DNA from: Maribacter algarum (ex Lu et al. 2025) (nom. illeg.)
GTDB taxonomy: Bacteria > Bacteroidota > Bacteroidia > Flavobacteriales > Flavobacteriaceae
Assembly (NCBI GenBank): GCA_947495915.1
Contig: CANMAW010000001.1
Coordinates: forward strand, 248,001 to 312,000
Direction: 5' to 3'
Length of the DNA: 64,000 nt
Shown: positions 46,707-54,798 of the stretch, one piece after another
Position numbering within the stretch: position 1 is the stretch's first letter
Layout: every line of letters begins with the position of its first letter
The notes under the pieces: model-generated
The model's input: the letters and a program-made list of their open reading frames with translations, nothing else
Databases searched by the model: none
Told to the model about the DNA's origin: nothing
Translations under genes and position numbers: made by a program

Positions 46707-48050
46707 CTAGAGCTGCTTACCCATTATTTTATTATGAATATGTACTGCTGCACTATCGGATAAGCTAGCTACATAACAACAAGAGTTCAATAGAATTTGA
46801 TACACTGAACAGTCTATAGTCTGGTAAAATTCTGGAAGTGTTTGCAAAATTAACTGGTCATAGTTCGAAATATTTCCTTCCTTTTTGCGAATTAGGGCGG
46901 TAATATAAACATCTAGTATATCTGAAATAATTTTGTATCCTGCAATCTCCTTTTCGATGACCTCTTGAGATTTATATATCTTGTCAACACTTAAAGAAAT
47001 TATATCTGAAATTTGAGCTTCATATTTGCTTTTATCCATTAAAGAAACATCAAAAGTTCCATTTAAAATGTCGTCTTCATACTTAATAAAAACATCAATA
47101 GCATCTTGTATTAAAGTATTAATAGCAAGGGCTCTTAAATAACTTAAACGATCTTCTTTATGTTTAAGTGAGTTATACTTACTGGTGTTAATACTATCTT
47201 TTACCAGTTTTATCAGATATTCTAACGCATAATCTTCAGAAATTAAGCCTAAATTAATACCATCTTCGAAGTCTATAATTGTATAGCAAATATCGTCTGC
47301 AGCCTCTACTAAAAATGTTAATGGGTGTCTAGAAAAACTGATGTCATTACCCGAACGAGTTTGAATCAAACCTAATTCTTCTGCTACCTGTTGAAAACCT
47401 ACCTTTTCTGATTGAAAAAAACCAAATTTTTTATCTGCAATATGTTTTGTTGGTTTTTTGGGCAAAGACTCTTTTGGGTATTTCATAAAAGCCCCAAGTG
47501 TTGCGTAACTAAGCCTTAAACCACCATCAACACCTTCTCGTGATTCGGTTAAAAGTTTAAAACCATTTGCATTTCCTTCAAAATCAATAATGTCTTGAAA
47601 TTCTTTTTTTGACACTTGTTTTTCGAAGTGCTTACCATTTCCATTTTTGAAATACTCACCGATAGCTTTTTCTCCACTATGACCAAAAGGCGGGTTACCA
47701 ATATCATGAGCCAAGGCCGCGGCAGCGACGATAGCTCCAAAATCATTAAATCGATAACCGTAAGTTTCTTTTAAATGTGGATGCTTCTCTAATATCTTTT
47801 TTCCCGCAATTCTACCTAAACTTCTACCAACTACTGAAACTTCAAGACTATGAGTTAAACGGGTGTGTACAAAATCTGTTTTAGAAAGTGGTATTACCTG
47901 AGTTTTATCTTGAAGACTTCGAAATGCTGATGAAAAAATGATACGGTCATAATCAACTTCAAACCCTAGTCGTAATTCATCTTGTTCTTTTCGCAATCTT
48001 TTATGCGTATCACCAAAACGTTTTAATGAGAGCAACTGTTCCCAGTTCAT
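46707..48050 (-). CDS. dgt: Deoxyguanosinetriphosphate triphosphohydrolase (dGTPase)
   Basis: The 447-residue HD-domain enzyme splits dGTP into deoxyguanosine and triphosphate. Key residues are in HTRLTHSLEVS (first His) and ALAHDIGNPPFGHSGE (HD pair), with a distal Asp in AADDICYTIIDFEDG. It is convergent with the DUF3078 gene, 3 bp apart. It may help control nucleotide pools. Confidence 0.93.
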   Translation of the reverse strand: MNWEQLLSLKRFGDTHKRLRKEQDELRLGFEVDYDRIIFSSAFRSLQDKTQVIPLSKTDFVHTRLTHSLEVSVVGRSLGRIAGKKILEKHPHLKETYGYRFNDFGAIVAAAALAHDIGNPPFGHSGEKAIGEYFKNGNGKHFEKQVSKKEFQDIIDFEGNANGFKLLTESREGVDGGLRLSYATLGAFMKYPKESLPKKPTKHIADKKFGFFQSEKVGFQQVAEELGLIQTRSGNDISFSRHPLTFLVEAADDICYTIIDFEDGINLGLISEDYALEYLIKLVKDSINTSKYNSLKHKEDRLSYLRALAINTLIQDAIDVFIKYEDDILNGTFDVSLMDKSKYEAQISDIISLSVDKIYKSQEVIEKEIAGYKIISDILDVYITALIRKKEGNISNYDQLILQTLPEFYQTIDCSVYQILLNSCCYVASLSDSAAVHIHNKIMGKQL

Positions 48051-48191
48051 ACCTGAAATAATATTAGATTAATCTTTCTTTTTAATGTTGCTAAAAACCC
48101 GAATAGACCCCAAAATACCTTCTCAAGCTAGCAGCATGCAAGATACCATATTTTATATGGTCATTATGACTTCAACTACACTCAAAATCAC

Positions 48192-48249
48192 TTAACCTTT
48201 AATTTACATCCTAACATTTAATTAACCCTTTTACAATACATCTTTAACA
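48192..48249 (+). promoter_or_regulatory. PHO-box-like hexamers (11-bp period) before the TonB receptor
   Basis: TTAACC at 48192 and TTTACA at 48203 are 11 bp apart. A second series has CTAACA at 48211, TTAACC at 48222 and TTAACA at 48244 (11 and 22 bp steps). Hexamers of this form at 11-bp spacing are what Bacillus PhoP binds (TTAACA-type repeats). Similar arrays occur at 53573 and 54518. The receptor ATG is at 48324. Confidence 0.5.
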
Positions 48250-48323
48250 TATGGGTAACTCGACTTTTACAACTACCCAGTTCTTTTGCAGCGGTATTTA
48301 AAACAAACATAGTTACAATTAAA

Positions 48324-51173
48324 ATGAAAAAAATTCTATTAAGTCTGCTACTATTAGCAGCAGTGCAAATTAGTGCACAAGACACTGGAAGTATTGCAGG
48401 AAAACTGACAGATAAAGAACTGAATAATGAGCCTCTTGCTTTTGCCAACATTCTTATTGAAGGTACTACTAAAGGTACCACATCTGACTTTGATGGTCTT
48501 TATGAAATTGCGGGTTTAGAGCCTGGCACTTACACTGTTATTTATAGCTTTTTAGGTTATGAAACCGTTACTATACCTGATGTAAATGTTGAAGCAGGTA
48601 AAGTGACTACCATTGATATTCCAATGTCAGCCAACGCTGGAGTTGAATTAGAAGGTGTTACGGTTGTTACGGTTGCTAGAAAAGATTCTGAAACGGCATT
48701 GTTATTAGATCAAAAGAAAGCCACCACTTTAGAAACATCAATCGGTGCACAAGAACTTATTAGAAAAGGAGCTGGTGACGCCAGTGCAGCAGTTACCAAA
48801 GTAACTGGAATTTCAAAAGAAGAGAGTTCGGGTAATGTTTATGTGCGTGGACTTGGTGATCGATTTAATATTACCACCCTAAATGGTTTGCCTTTACCAT
48901 CTAATAACACCTCTAAGAAAAATATTGATCTTGGTATCTTTGGAACAAGCATTATACAATCAATTGGTGTTGATAAAACCTATAACGCTAGAAATTATGG
49001 TGATTTCGGTGGCGCTAACATTAACATTGTTTCAAGAGATTATGTGGGCTCTGGATTCTTAGAGCTAGGCTTTCAATCAGGGGCAAATTCAGAAGCATTA
49101 AGCGTTGATGAATTTTATCTTAATGATGGACCAAGTTTCACTGGTTTTTACGACAAATCAATTGCTAACAATCCTTTCTCAGATACATTTGACACGAGTT
49201 GGGATAGAACAAAAGAAGGCACTCCTTTAAACTCAGGCCTTTCTATTAAAGGTGGTGATTCGTATACTATTGGAGAAGACACACGATTAAATTTCTTCGC
49301 TGTAGGCTCGTTCAGTAACAAAAACTCATACCGACAAGGTGTAAACAGAGGAGCTCCAAATGTTGGTAACGGTTTGCCAAACTCTGATTTTGATTACGAA
49401 AAATTTAGTTACAATACTGCGGCAACATTAATGGCTAATGTTGGTCTTCGTTTTGGTCAATCTCATGCCTTGAAGTACAACTTTTTAATGCTCAATAATT
49501 CAGAGCAAAAGCAAGAAGAATTCACGGGTATTATTGACCGTGAAGATGATGCGCCAGAAGGTGGTGGTTTTATACAAAGAGCAACTTTCGAAAGAACCAC
49601 TTTATATATCAATCAACTACTAGGTGAACACGATCTAAGTGATAAATTAGAAGTTAATTGGGGTGCTGGTTACAACTATGTTCTTAATCTTATTCCAGAC
49701 CGTAGACAAAATACAGTGCTACCTGTAAATAATAATGACCCTGACGGTCCTAAATCTTTCCGTCTAGTATCTGCTGCTTCTGAAAATCACAGATTCTGGC
49801 AAGATCTTGAAGAAGAAGAGGTATCTGCCAACATCTCAACGACTTATAAATTCAAAGAGAATGAAGATGAAGAATTTGATGGAAAATTAACAGTAGGGTA
49901 CAACGGTAGATTTAAAGATGTAGGTTTTGAAGCAATACAATTCAACTATCAGTTTTTAGACATCAACAATCAACCAGAAGTTGACCCTAGAAATATCGAT
50001 GCTTATTTCGCTGATAACCCTGTTAATTCTGGTCTATATCAAATTAGAACATTTAGAGGTGCATCTTCATTTAGTGGCGCATTAGAACCTCAAACTTATG
50101 AAGGGGAGCAACAAGTAAATGCTGGGTTTGTTTCTTTGGAATACAAATTCGGACCAAAATTCACATTATTAGCTGGTGTAAGAGGTGAACAAATCAATCA
50201 GACCATTTCTTGGAATGTTGTAGTAACACCACAAACCGGATCAAATGAATTAGACATTTTCGAGGTTTTACCTTCTTTAGCTTTAAAGTATGAGCTAAAT
50301 GAAAAACAAAACTTAAGATTCGCTGCTAGTAAAACGTATTCATTACCACAATTTAAAGAAAGAGCACCTTTCTTATTTCAAGAGGAAATTAATCAAGATT
50401 CACAAGGTAACCCTGATTTAGTGAACTCAGTAAACTATAATTTCGACCTACGATGGGAACTTTTTCCAACTTCAAGTGAGATACTTTCTTTCGGTGTGTT
50501 TTCAAAATACATAGAAAACCCGATCAACACTTTTTTGGTAGTGTCTGCAGCAAACAACTTGAGTTATGCAAATACCGGTGATTCTGCAACAGTTTTTGGT
50601 GCAGAGCTTGAAGCGCGTTTCAATGTTGTTGAAAATGAAATTGAAAAAGGTGATGATTTTCTAAAAGAAAGATTAACACTAGGTGGTAATATCTCTTATT
50701 TGAATTCAAATCAAAAACTAGATTCACAAAAGATTTCAGAAGAAACTAATTTATCAGCGGCTTTTACGAATACAGAAGCTCCTTTACAAGGTGCATCAGA
50801 TCTACTACTTAATGCCGACATCAGTTACCTAAAAGAGTTCGCTGCAAACAAAAGCTTCAGCTCAACTTTAGCAGCTAATTATTTTTCAGATAGATTATAT
50901 GCTATTGGTAGTACTGGTCGTGGTCATTTAGTAGATAAAGGTTTCACCACCGTAGACTTAATATCAAAAATGGAGTTGGGTGAACATTTCGGCATCGGTC
51001 TTAACCTAAGAAATTTATTAAATCCAGCAATTGAACGAATTAATGAAAATGCCGAAGGTACTTTAGATCTAAATAATCCTGCCATTCCAGGGTTCTTAGA
51101 AGATGGTCCTGTTACTGTTTTATCATACAAACGCGGAGTTGATTTCTCCTTTTCACTTTCTTACAAATTTTAA
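48324..51173 (+). CDS. TonB-dependent receptor with CarboxypepD_reg domain (phosphate-linked locus)
   Basis: The 949-residue outer-membrane receptor has a signal peptide ending in ISAQ, then a CarboxypepD_reg domain (about 20-105). A plug domain (RKGAGDASAAVTKVTGISKEESSGNVYVRGLGDRF) and a long barrel follow, ending in SFSLSYKF. It is the first gene of a set with a duplicated lipoprotein (46 bp downstream) behind 11-bp-spaced TTAAC hexamers. Uptake of a phosphorus compound or similar nutrient is inferred from context, not shown. Confidence 0.92.
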   Translation: MKKILLSLLLLAAVQISAQDTGSIAGKLTDKELNNEPLAFANILIEGTTKGTTSDFDGLYEIAGLEPGTYTVIYSFLGYETVTIPDVNVEAGKVTTIDIPMSANAGVELEGVTVVTVARKDSETALLLDQKKATTLETSIGAQELIRKGAGDASAAVTKVTGISKEESSGNVYVRGLGDRFNITTLNGLPLPSNNTSKKNIDLGIFGTSIIQSIGVDKTYNARNYGDFGGANINIVSRDYVGSGFLELGFQSGANSEALSVDEFYLNDGPSFTGFYDKSIANNPFSDTFDTSWDRTKEGTPLNSGLSIKGGDSYTIGEDTRLNFFAVGSFSNKNSYRQGVNRGAPNVGNGLPNSDFDYEKFSYNTAATLMANVGLRFGQSHALKYNFLMLNNSEQKQEEFTGIIDREDDAPEGGGFIQRATFERTTLYINQLLGEHDLSDKLEVNWGAGYNYVLNLIPDRRQNTVLPVNNNDPDGPKSFRLVSAASENHRFWQDLEEEEVSANISTTYKFKENEDEEFDGKLTVGYNGRFKDVGFEAIQFNYQFLDINNQPEVDPRNIDAYFADNPVNSGLYQIRTFRGASSFSGALEPQTYEGEQQVNAGFVSLEYKFGPKFTLLAGVRGEQINQTISWNVVVTPQTGSNELDIFEVLPSLALKYELNEKQNLRFAASKTYSLPQFKERAPFLFQEEINQDSQGNPDLVNSVNYNFDLRWELFPTSSEILSFGVFSKYIENPINTFLVVSAANNLSYANTGDSATVFGAELEARFNVVENEIEKGDDFLKERLTLGGNISYLNSNQKLDSQKISEETNLSAAFTNTEAPLQGASDLLLNADISYLKEFAANKSFSSTLAANYFSDRLYAIGSTGRGHLVDKGFTTVDLISKMELGEHFGIGLNLRNLLNPAIERINENAEGTLDLNNPAIPGFLEDGPVTVLSYKRGVDFSFSLSYKF

Positions 51174-51219
51174 TACTAATTATAAGAACGCTTTATTTAA
51201 CCATATTAAAACTAGAAAA

Positions 51220-53451
51220 ATGAAAAAAACAATGTATTCCTTAATGTTAAGTCTTGCTCTTGTAGCTTTCGCAGCCTCATGTAGTAATGATGACAACGCT
51301 CCTATCGTCACAGCACCTACGTGTAATGATGGTATTCAAAATGGAGATGAAACCGGCGTTGATTGCGGCGGTACTTGCACCCCATGTGAAACTGGGGGCG
51401 AAGTTGTATCACTATCAGGTGATGTGACGGAAGATACCACTCTTGATGCTGTTAATGAATATGAATTAACAGGAGCTTATATTGTTAAAGCTGGTGCTAA
51501 ATTAACAATCCCTGCAGGAACAACTATCGAAGCTGCCGGAGGTACCGCTTCATTTATTGGTGTAGAAAGAGGTGCTCAAATTGATATTCAAGGTACAGCT
51601 ACTAACCCTGTAATTTTGACTTCAGGTGCTGCTTCACCTGCTGCTGGTGATTGGGGTGGATTAGTTATCGCAGGTGATGCGCCAACAAACAAAGGTACAG
51701 ACGTAACTACTGAAGTTGGTGATCTTACTTATGGTGGTGCAAACGCAGCTGATAACTCTGGTTCAATTCGTTATTTAAGAGTTGAGTATACTGGTGCAAC
51801 ATTCTCAAATGATAAAGAATTTAATGGTGTTTCATTATTCGGTGTTGGTTCAGGTACTACTTTCGAATATGTTCAGTCTTTCAACGGTGGTGATGACGGT
51901 ATTGAATTCTTCGGAGGAGCTGTTGATGGAAACAACTTGGTTTCTATAGGAAGTGGTGATGACTCTATTGACTTTGCTGACGGATGGACTGGAAATGGTA
52001 CAAACTGGTACATTGCTGGTGGTGCAAAAGCTGGTATCGAAGGTTCAAACAATGGTGATGACGGTAACGCAACACCAACAACTACAACTACATTAACTAA
52101 TATTACCGTAGTTGGTCCGGTAACTGAAGGTGCCTTATTCTTCAAAGAAGGTGGTGGATCATTTACAGTTGACAATTTTTACACAAGTGGAATTGATTTA
52201 GGTATCAATGTAAAAGATACTGACGTAGAAGCAAATGCTAGAATTGACGCAGATGATCTTGCTATTACTAACATTCAGTTTGGTGATACGGCTGAAGGTT
52301 TTTCTGCAACGAACTACCTAGGAACAAACACAGATTTCTACACAGAAGGTATTGCTACTGGTGCAGGTAATGGTGCAGCTGCCCCAGATTGGGCTTCTGG
52401 CTGGACGATAGGTCTTAGCAACAGTGCTCCTGCAAGTAGCGAAAACTTGGCCGGTGAAATTACTGGAGATGTTTCATTAAATGCTTCAGTTGAATACCTT
52501 TTAACTAGTGGATTAGTAGTAAAATCAGGAGGTTCATTGACTATTCCTGCAGGTACTACAATTAAAGCCTCTGGTGGTACTGCTGCTTTTGTAGGTGTAG
52601 AAAGAGGTGCTCAAATCTTCATTAACGGTACAGCTACTAACCCTGTAGTTATGACATCAGGCGCAGATACTCAAGCTGCTGGTGACTGGGGCGGACTAGT
52701 AATTGCCGGTGACGCACCAACAAATAAGGGTGTTGACGTAACTACTGAAGTAGGTGATCTTACTTACGGAGGTACTAACGCTGATGACGATTCAGGATCA
52801 ATCACATACTTGAGAATTGAATACACGGGTGCTACTTTTTCAAACGACAAAGAATTTAATGGTGTTTCATTATTTGGAGTTGGTTCAGGTACTACCTTCG
52901 AATACGTTCAATCATTAAACGGTGGTGACGATGGTATCGAATTCTTCGGAGGATCTGTTGATGGAAACAATTTAGTTTCTATCGGAAGCGGCGATGACTC
53001 TATTGATTTCGCAGATGGATGGACAGGTAGCGGTACAAACTGGTACATTGCTGGAGGTGCAAAAGCTGGTATCGAAGGATCAAATAATGGTGACGACGGT
53101 AATGCTACACCTGTTACAACAACTACATTAACTAACATCACTGTAGTAGGACCCGTATCTGAAGGCGCTTTATTCTTCAAAGAAGGCGGTGGAAACTTTA
53201 CAATCGACAACTTCTATACTAGCGGTATTGATTTAGGTATCAAAGTTAAAGACACAGATACCGAAGCAAACGCAAGAATTACTGCCGGTGACTTAACAAT
53301 CACTAACATTCAATTTGATGCAACAGCAGATGGTTTTGTTGCAACTGATTATACAGGTACAGAAGCTTTTTATACAGAAGGTACTACAACAGGAGCTGGT
53401 AATGGAGCAGATGCTCCTGACTGGGCAGCTGGTTGGACTTCAGGACTATAA
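51220..53451 (+). CDS. Lipoprotein with two 345-residue beta-helix repeats
   Basis: The 743-residue protein has a lipobox (FAASC, Cys21), a CNDGIQNGDETGVDCGGTC segment common in exported Bacteroidota proteins, and then two near-identical halves (about residues 65-409 and 410-743). The offset is exactly 1,035 bp, as shown by CCTGCAGG at 51511 matching the same region at 52546. Each half carries TIPAGTTI, GVERGAQI, AGDWGGLVIAG, NGGDDGIEFFGG and GSGDDSIDFADGW, a pattern typical of right-handed parallel beta-helices. The ATG at 51220 is used, since an earlier frame (51103) overlaps the receptor and lacks a signal. It probably works with the receptor as a surface lipoprotein. Confidence 0.88.
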   Translation: MKKTMYSLMLSLALVAFAASCSNDDNAPIVTAPTCNDGIQNGDETGVDCGGTCTPCETGGEVVSLSGDVTEDTTLDAVNEYELTGAYIVKAGAKLTIPAGTTIEAAGGTASFIGVERGAQIDIQGTATNPVILTSGAASPAAGDWGGLVIAGDAPTNKGTDVTTEVGDLTYGGANAADNSGSIRYLRVEYTGATFSNDKEFNGVSLFGVGSGTTFEYVQSFNGGDDGIEFFGGAVDGNNLVSIGSGDDSIDFADGWTGNGTNWYIAGGAKAGIEGSNNGDDGNATPTTTTTLTNITVVGPVTEGALFFKEGGGSFTVDNFYTSGIDLGINVKDTDVEANARIDADDLAITNIQFGDTAEGFSATNYLGTNTDFYTEGIATGAGNGAAAPDWASGWTIGLSNSAPASSENLAGEITGDVSLNASVEYLLTSGLVVKSGGSLTIPAGTTIKASGGTAAFVGVERGAQIFINGTATNPVVMTSGADTQAAGDWGGLVIAGDAPTNKGVDVTTEVGDLTYGGTNADDDSGSITYLRIEYTGATFSNDKEFNGVSLFGVGSGTTFEYVQSLNGGDDGIEFFGGSVDGNNLVSIGSGDDSIDFADGWTGSGTNWYIAGGAKAGIEGSNNGDDGNATPVTTTTLTNITVVGPVSEGALFFKEGGGNFTIDNFYTSGIDLGIKVKDTDTEANARITAGDLTITNIQFDATADGFVATDYTGTEAFYTEGTTTGAGNGADAPDWAAGWTSGL
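51412..53451 (+). repeat. Tandem 1,035-bp coding duplication
   Basis: Two copies (about 51412-52446 and 52447-53451) encode the halves of the lipoprotein. Most differences are at third positions or give conservative changes, so the duplication is not recent but is maintained. Antisense open frames (51873-52175 and 52908-53210) appear at the same place in each copy and are shadows. Confidence 0.85.
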
Positions 53452-53509
53452 GCTAAAAATATGTTTGATCGAGCTGAAAGTAACTAAGGCTCTATTAAAT
53501 ACCACTGAG

Positions 53510-53539
53510 AACCCTGCTGAAAAGCAGGGTTTTCTTTTT
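53510..53539 (+). terminator. Rho-independent terminator of the receptor-lipoprotein operon
   Basis: AACCCTGCT (53510-53518), loop GAAA, AGCAGGGTT (53523-53531), then a T-rich tract. A GAAA tetraloop and a perfect stem make this a strong terminator. Confidence 0.88.
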
Positions 53540-53572
53540 CAAATAGGCTTGGATTAATAAGCCAAACTACAT

Positions 53573-53622
53573 TTAACCTTTTTCTTACATACTATTAAAA
53601 ACTACATAACCTTAACTTAACC
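53573..53622 (+). promoter_or_regulatory. PHO-box-like array of five hexamers, 11-bp period
   Basis: TTAACC (53573), CTTACA (53584), TTAAAA (53595), ATAACC (53606) and TTAACC (53617) start exactly 11 bp apart. This is the longest clean array in the window. The stand-alone CarboxypepD_reg gene begins at 53657, so the last repeat is 35 bp before it, a normal place for an activator such as PhoB/PhoP. Confidence 0.6.
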
Positions 53623-53656
53623 TTGACCATCGTTATTTGCAGCTCTAAACGTGAAA

Positions 53657-54055
53657 ATGAAACATACGATATTAATTATCTTTCTAATGTTAGGAGCTAC
53701 ATTGTTCTCTCAAGAAACAGGAAGCATTAGAGGAACGGTTACCGACAAAGCAATGAACAACGAACCGATGTTGTTCGCTAATGTGCAGGTTAAAGGTTTA
53801 GAAACGAATTTTCAAACGAATTTTCATGGTAATTTTGAAATTACAAATGTTGCACCCGGTAAACATACTTTAATTATAAGTTACGCTGGCTACAGCACTA
53901 AAGAAGTTTTAGTTAACGTTGCAGAAAATGAAATTTCTGAGTTGCAAACAACATTGGCGAGAATGCAAGTAAGTTTTGATGATGTTGCAGGTCTTGATAC
54001 TGCATTAGAAGATGCAAAAAATAATTCGCAAGTGAATACCGCTAATATAAAATAG
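53657..54055 (+). CDS. Stand-alone CarboxypepD_reg-like exported protein
   Basis: The 132-residue protein has a signal peptide ending in LFSQ and a single carboxypeptidase-regulatory-like beta-sandwich, then a short helical tail. It matches the N-terminal domain of the 949-residue receptor closely (TGSI.G..TDK..NNEP..FANV), but the plug and barrel are absent. I use the ATG at 53657; a GTG two codons earlier is possible. A role in binding the receptor's partner or regulating it is inferred. It lies behind a five-hexamer PHO-like array. Confidence 0.82.
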   Translation: MKHTILIIFLMLGATLFSQETGSIRGTVTDKAMNNEPMLFANVQVKGLETNFQTNFHGNFEITNVAPGKHTLIISYAGYSTKEVLVNVAENEISELQTTLARMQVSFDDVAGLDTALEDAKNNSQVNTANIK

Positions 54056-54082
54056 TAAAAAAAGTACATATTTATAAAACAA

Positions 54083-54110
54083 AAAAGAGACTCCGATGGG
54101 AGTCTCTTTT
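54083..54110. terminator. Bidirectional terminator
   Basis: AAAAGAGACTCC (54083-54094), loop GATG, GGAGTCTCTTTT (54099-54110) form a perfect 12-bp stem between two convergent genes, with A/T runs on both sides. Confidence 0.88.
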
Positions 54111-54130
54111 ATTTTTGGGGGAATAACAAT

Positions 54131-54490
54131 CTAGTTGTTACTAACAATTCCCTCTGTATTTTTAGTTTCAGAAACAGCAGCAATTGCATTATTGCTATAT
54201 TCTACTTCCTTTAAAACATTATTCGACCAGAATAACCACTTACCAGTCTTTACTCCATTCTCATATGATCCTACAGTAATGGTTTCCCCTTTTTCATTAA
54301 AGCTAGTCCATTCACCATGTAATTCTTTATTCAAATTAAAGGTCCCTTTTTGACTTATTTCTCCATTGGCATGAAAATATGTAGCTTCTATTAGATTTTT
54401 TTCTTGATTTAATTTCATTTCAGGCTTTGCTTGTGCAAATGTCATTACGGAAACAAAGAATATAGCGAGTATTAAAATTGACTTTTTCAT
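54131..54490 (-). CDS. Exported MORN-repeat/YwqK-like small protein
   Basis: The 119-residue protein has a signal peptide ending in TFAQ and then about three MORN-like units (ANGEISQKGTFNLNKELHGEW, EKGETITVGSYENGVKTGKW, SNNVLKEVEYSNN). Similar proteins are called YwqK-type or membrane-binding proteins. The PHO-like array at 54518-54567 lies just before its start and also before the phosphate transporter on the other strand. Confidence 0.82.
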   Translation of the reverse strand: MKKSILILAIFFVSVMTFAQAKPEMKLNQEKNLIEATYFHANGEISQKGTFNLNKELHGEWTSFNEKGETITVGSYENGVKTGKWLFWSNNVLKEVEYSNNAIAAVSETKNTEGIVSNN

Positions 54491-54517
54491 AAAAACTTAT
54501 TTAAATTATGACTCAAA

Positions 54518-54567
54518 TATACATTAAATTTACTTTATAATCACTTTTACTTAACATTAAATTTACA
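54518..54567. promoter_or_regulatory. PHO-box-like array of five hexamers between divergent genes
   Basis: TATACA (54518), TTTACT (54529), ATCACT (54540), TTAACA (54551) and TTTACA (54562) start 11 bp apart. The last two are almost identical to the pair at 48192-48208 (TTAACN-TTNAA-TTTACAT). The array lies between the MORN-like gene and the PiT transporter. The remaining 54568-54798 shows no gene. Confidence 0.55.
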
Positions 54568-54798
54568 TAGAAAACGACAAAATGCTAAATATATTGTTCA
54601 ACTACTGAAAATAATTGTAGGTATAACCAGTACAGTAGAGGTTTTTGCTAAAATCACTCCTTTTTTCATCTAAATGCTATAAGACCACAAATTTTAATAC
54701 CAAAAGTAATTTCATAACATTCAATTAACGTATAAACTGAATTATAATAGCACTTTTGTCAGCAACCTATTATTTAATAGGATAACGATACTAGTACT

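Noticed and set aside
48251-48275. GTAAC before the 949-residue receptor as an ECF box
   Set aside because: No GTCTT-type box lies 17 bases further on, and the preceding base is G rather than T.
51873-52175. Minus-strand open frame of 100 codons, repeated at 52908-53210
   Set aside because: Both are antisense shadows of the two repeats of the lipoprotein gene and share its periodicity; no start signal or signal peptide supports them.
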